This document shows, piece after piece, positions 62,388 through 64,000 of a stretch of DNA of 64,000 nt (position 1 is its first letter; every line of letters starts with the position of its first letter). The notes under the pieces are model-generated. The model searched no databases and had not been told where the DNA came from. It saw only the letters and a program-made list of their open reading frames with translations. The stretch lies in assembly GCA_020638575.1 (NCBI GenBank), contig JACKIH010000003.1:973501-1037500 (forward strand). The letters run 5' to 3'. Source of the stretch: Rhodospirillaceae bacterium. GTDB lineage: Bacteria > Pseudomonadota > Alphaproteobacteria > DSM-16000 > Inquilinaceae. The translations under genes were made by a program, and so were the position numbers.

Positions 62388-64000
62388 GCTGCCACCGCAT
62401 AGGGTTCCAGACCGTTGGCGGTGCGCACCACGTCCAGCATGCCGGCCATGATGCGGTTGAGGTCGGCATCCTTGGGCGTGTAGACCGCGGCGATGCCCTG
62501 GGACTGGATGAGGGCCGCGTCGTCGTCGGGGATGATGCCGCCGACCACGATGGGCACATTGTCGATCCCCAGTGCCGCCAGTTCCTGGCGAACCTGGGCC
62601 ACCAGCTCCAGGTGGCTGCCCGACAGCACCGACAGGCCGATCAGGTGCACGCCTTCCTCAAGGGCCGTCTGGGCGATCGCCCTGGGCGTCAGGCGGATGC
62701 CTTCGTAGATCACCTCGTAGCCCACATCGCGGGCGCGCACGGCGATTTGCTCGGCCCCGTTGGAATGGCCGTCCAGCCCCGGCTTGCCGATCAGCACGCG
62801 CAAGGGGCGGCCCAGCGCATCGCCGGTGGAGCGGATCTGCTCACGCAACCGCACCAGCAGGTCGGACGTCGGGCTTGCCAGGATCTGGTCCACCCCGGTC
62901 GGCGCCCGGTATTCGCCGAACACGGCGCGCAGGGTTTCCGCCCATTCGCCGGTGGTCACGCCGGCATGGGCGCAGGTCAGCGAGGCCTCCATGATCGATC
63001 CGCCCTCCGCGGCCGCGGCGCGCAGCTTCTCGCGCGCTTCGGCCACCGCCGCATCGTCGCGGGTCTGGCGGAAGGCGTTGAGCCGCGCGATCTGCTCGGT
63101 CTCCGCCTTGGGATCGACCTTCATGAAGCCGCCGTCGACACCCTGGGTCAGCGGCGAGGGCGCGGTTTCGGTGAAGCAGTTGACGCCGACGATCTTGATG
63201 TCGCCGCGCTCGATCGCCGCCATGCGCTCCGCGTGGCTCTTCACCAGGGCGCGCTTGACGTAGCCGTTCTCCACCGCGCGCACGATGCCGCCGTGGTCTG
63301 CGATGCGCGCCATTTCCGCCTCGGCGCCGGCGATCAGCGCGTCCACCTTGGCCTGGATGACGTGCGAACCGTCGAAGATGTCGCCGTATTCCAGAAGGTC
63401 GGTTTCCAGCGCCATCACCTGCTGGATGCGCAAGGACCACTGCTGATCCCACGGCCGCGGCAGGCCGAGTGCTTCGTTCCAGGCGGGCAACTGGATGGCG
63501 CGGGCACGCGCGTTCTTCGACAGAGCCACGCCCAGCATCTCCAGCACGATGCGCTGGACGTTGTTTTCCGCCTGGCTTTCGGTGAGGCCGAGCGAGTTGA
63601 CCTGCACGCCGTAGCGGAAGCGCGTCAGCTTCTCGTCGGTGACGCCGTAGCGGTCGCGGCAGATGCGGGTCCACATCTCCCCGAACGCGCGCATCTTGCA
63701 GCATTCTTCGATGAAGCGGATGCCGGCGTTCACGAAGAACGACAGCCGGCCGACCATCAGCGGCAGGGCGCTCTTGGGCACCGGTCCGCCTTCGGTGGCG
63801 CTGTCCAGCACGGCAATCGCGGTGGAGAGCGCAAAGGCGATCTCCTGCACCGGCGTGGCACCGGCTTCCTGCAAATGGTAGCTACAGATGTTCGTCGGGT
63901 TCCACTTGGGAATTTCCGTCAGCGTATAGGCGATGAGGTCGTTGGTCAGCCTCAGCGACGGCGATGGCGGGAAGATATACGTGCCGCGCGACAAGTATTC
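62384..64000 (-). CDS. Ethylmalonyl-CoA mutase (MeaA/Ecm), partial at window edge
   Basis: Open through the right edge, so the N-terminus is missing; about 539 residues are visible of an expected 650-700. The TIM-barrel part has TYIFPPSPSLRLTNDLIAYT and WNPTNICSYHLQEAGAT; the C-terminal B12-binding domain has KPGLDGHSNGAEQIA (DxHxxG) and LSVLSGSH. Together with meaB and ccr it forms the ethylmalonyl-CoA pathway core, which regenerates glyoxylate during growth on C2 compounds. Methylmalonyl-CoA mutase is the main alternative; ccr context favours Ecm. Confidence 0.9.
   Translation of the reverse strand, partial: EYLSRGTYIFPPSPSLRLTNDLIAYTLTEIPKWNPTNICSYHLQEAGATPVQEIAFALSTAIAVLDSATEGGPVPKSALPLMVGRLSFFVNAGIRFIEECCKMRAFGEMWTRICRDRYGVTDEKLTRFRYGVQVNSLGLTESQAENNVQRIVLEMLGVALSKNARARAIQLPAWNEALGLPRPWDQQWSLRIQQVMALETDLLEYGDIFDGSHVIQAKVDALIAGAEAEMARIADHGGIVRAVENGYVKRALVKSHAERMAAIERGDIKIVGVNCFTETAPSPLTQGVDGGFMKVDPKAETEQIARLNAFRQTRDDAAVAEAREKLRAAAAEGGSIMEASLTCAHAGVTTGEWAETLRAVFGEYRAPTGVDQILASPTSDLLVRLREQIRSTGDALGRPLRVLIGKPGLDGHSNGAEQIAVRARDVGYEVIYEGIRLTPRAIAQTALEEGVHLIGLSVLSGSHLELVAQVRQELAALGIDNVPIVVGGIIPDDDAALIQSQGIAAVYTPKDADLNRIMAGMLDVVRTANGLEPYAVAA

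Overview
The window is a GC-rich (high-60s percent by eye) bacterial chromosome segment, densely packed with short intergenic gaps. Gene content and order (tatABC next to scpAB-nagZ-SPOR-dgt, erpA, ccoNOQP-ccoGHIS, rsmB-heparinase-purH, an SDHAF4/DUF1674 protein, and ethylmalonyl-CoA pathway genes) point to an alphaproteobacterium, most likely of Rhodospirillales type. This is inference from content; no rRNA or tRNA gene was seen.

Layout. 1-8.8 kb (minus strand): Tat export genes, an orphan ABC ATPase, condensin partners scpA/scpB, nagZ, a SPOR protein and dgt. 9.0-10.3 kb: erpA and xthA. 10.3-12.7 kb: an acyl-CoA dehydrogenase-fold protein that looks like a 3-sulfinopropanoyl-CoA desulfinase, with a LysR regulator. 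13-17.3 kb: mobB, a small helical protein, and a tightly overlapping sulfotransferase / paraoxonase-like lipoprotein / SDR set. 17.4-21.6 kb: mgtE, two hotdog thioesterases, a cupin and an MFS carrier. 22-29 kb: secreted nuclease, SDHAF4-like factor, htpX, rsmB, heparinase II/III protein, purH. 29-33.8 kb: DUF2218 plus a His-rich YqjI-type PadR regulator with a perfect operator-like palindrome, a GH13 glucosidase, an HGSNAT-type acetyltransferase, a surface-antigen-like lipoprotein and a PNPOx-family protein. 33.8-36.7 kb: GST, MFS carrier and divergent LysR regulator. 36.7-46.8 kb: a micro-aerobic respiration block with bacteriohemerythrin, DUF2189 protein, and complete cbb3 oxidase structural (ccoNOQP) and assembly (ccoGHIS) genes behind a perfect FNR-type box. 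46.9-48.0 kb: a KpsC-like glycosyltransferase. 48.2-53.0 kb: tandem glycine riboswitch followed by gcvT-gcvH-gcvP. 53.2-54.7 kb: a PAS-LuxR regulator and a small GRDP-like protein with a duplicated Cys motif. 55-59.4 kb: a ThuEFGK-like trehalose/maltose ABC transporter. 59.5-64 kb (minus): ethylmalonyl-CoA mutase (cut by the window edge), meaB, and a crotonyl-CoA carboxylase/reductase carrying an extra C-terminal pair of CBS domains.

Most noteworthy: the Ccr-CBS fusion (possible nucleotide control of C2 assimilation); the regulator plus repeat-Cys protein module at 53.2-54.8 kb; the desulfinase-like protein lacking both usual catalytic Glu positions; the PadR operator; a three-copy dispersed palindromic repeat; and a MITE-like element splitting tatB from tatC. 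Function calls rest on motifs read by eye; no database search was possible.
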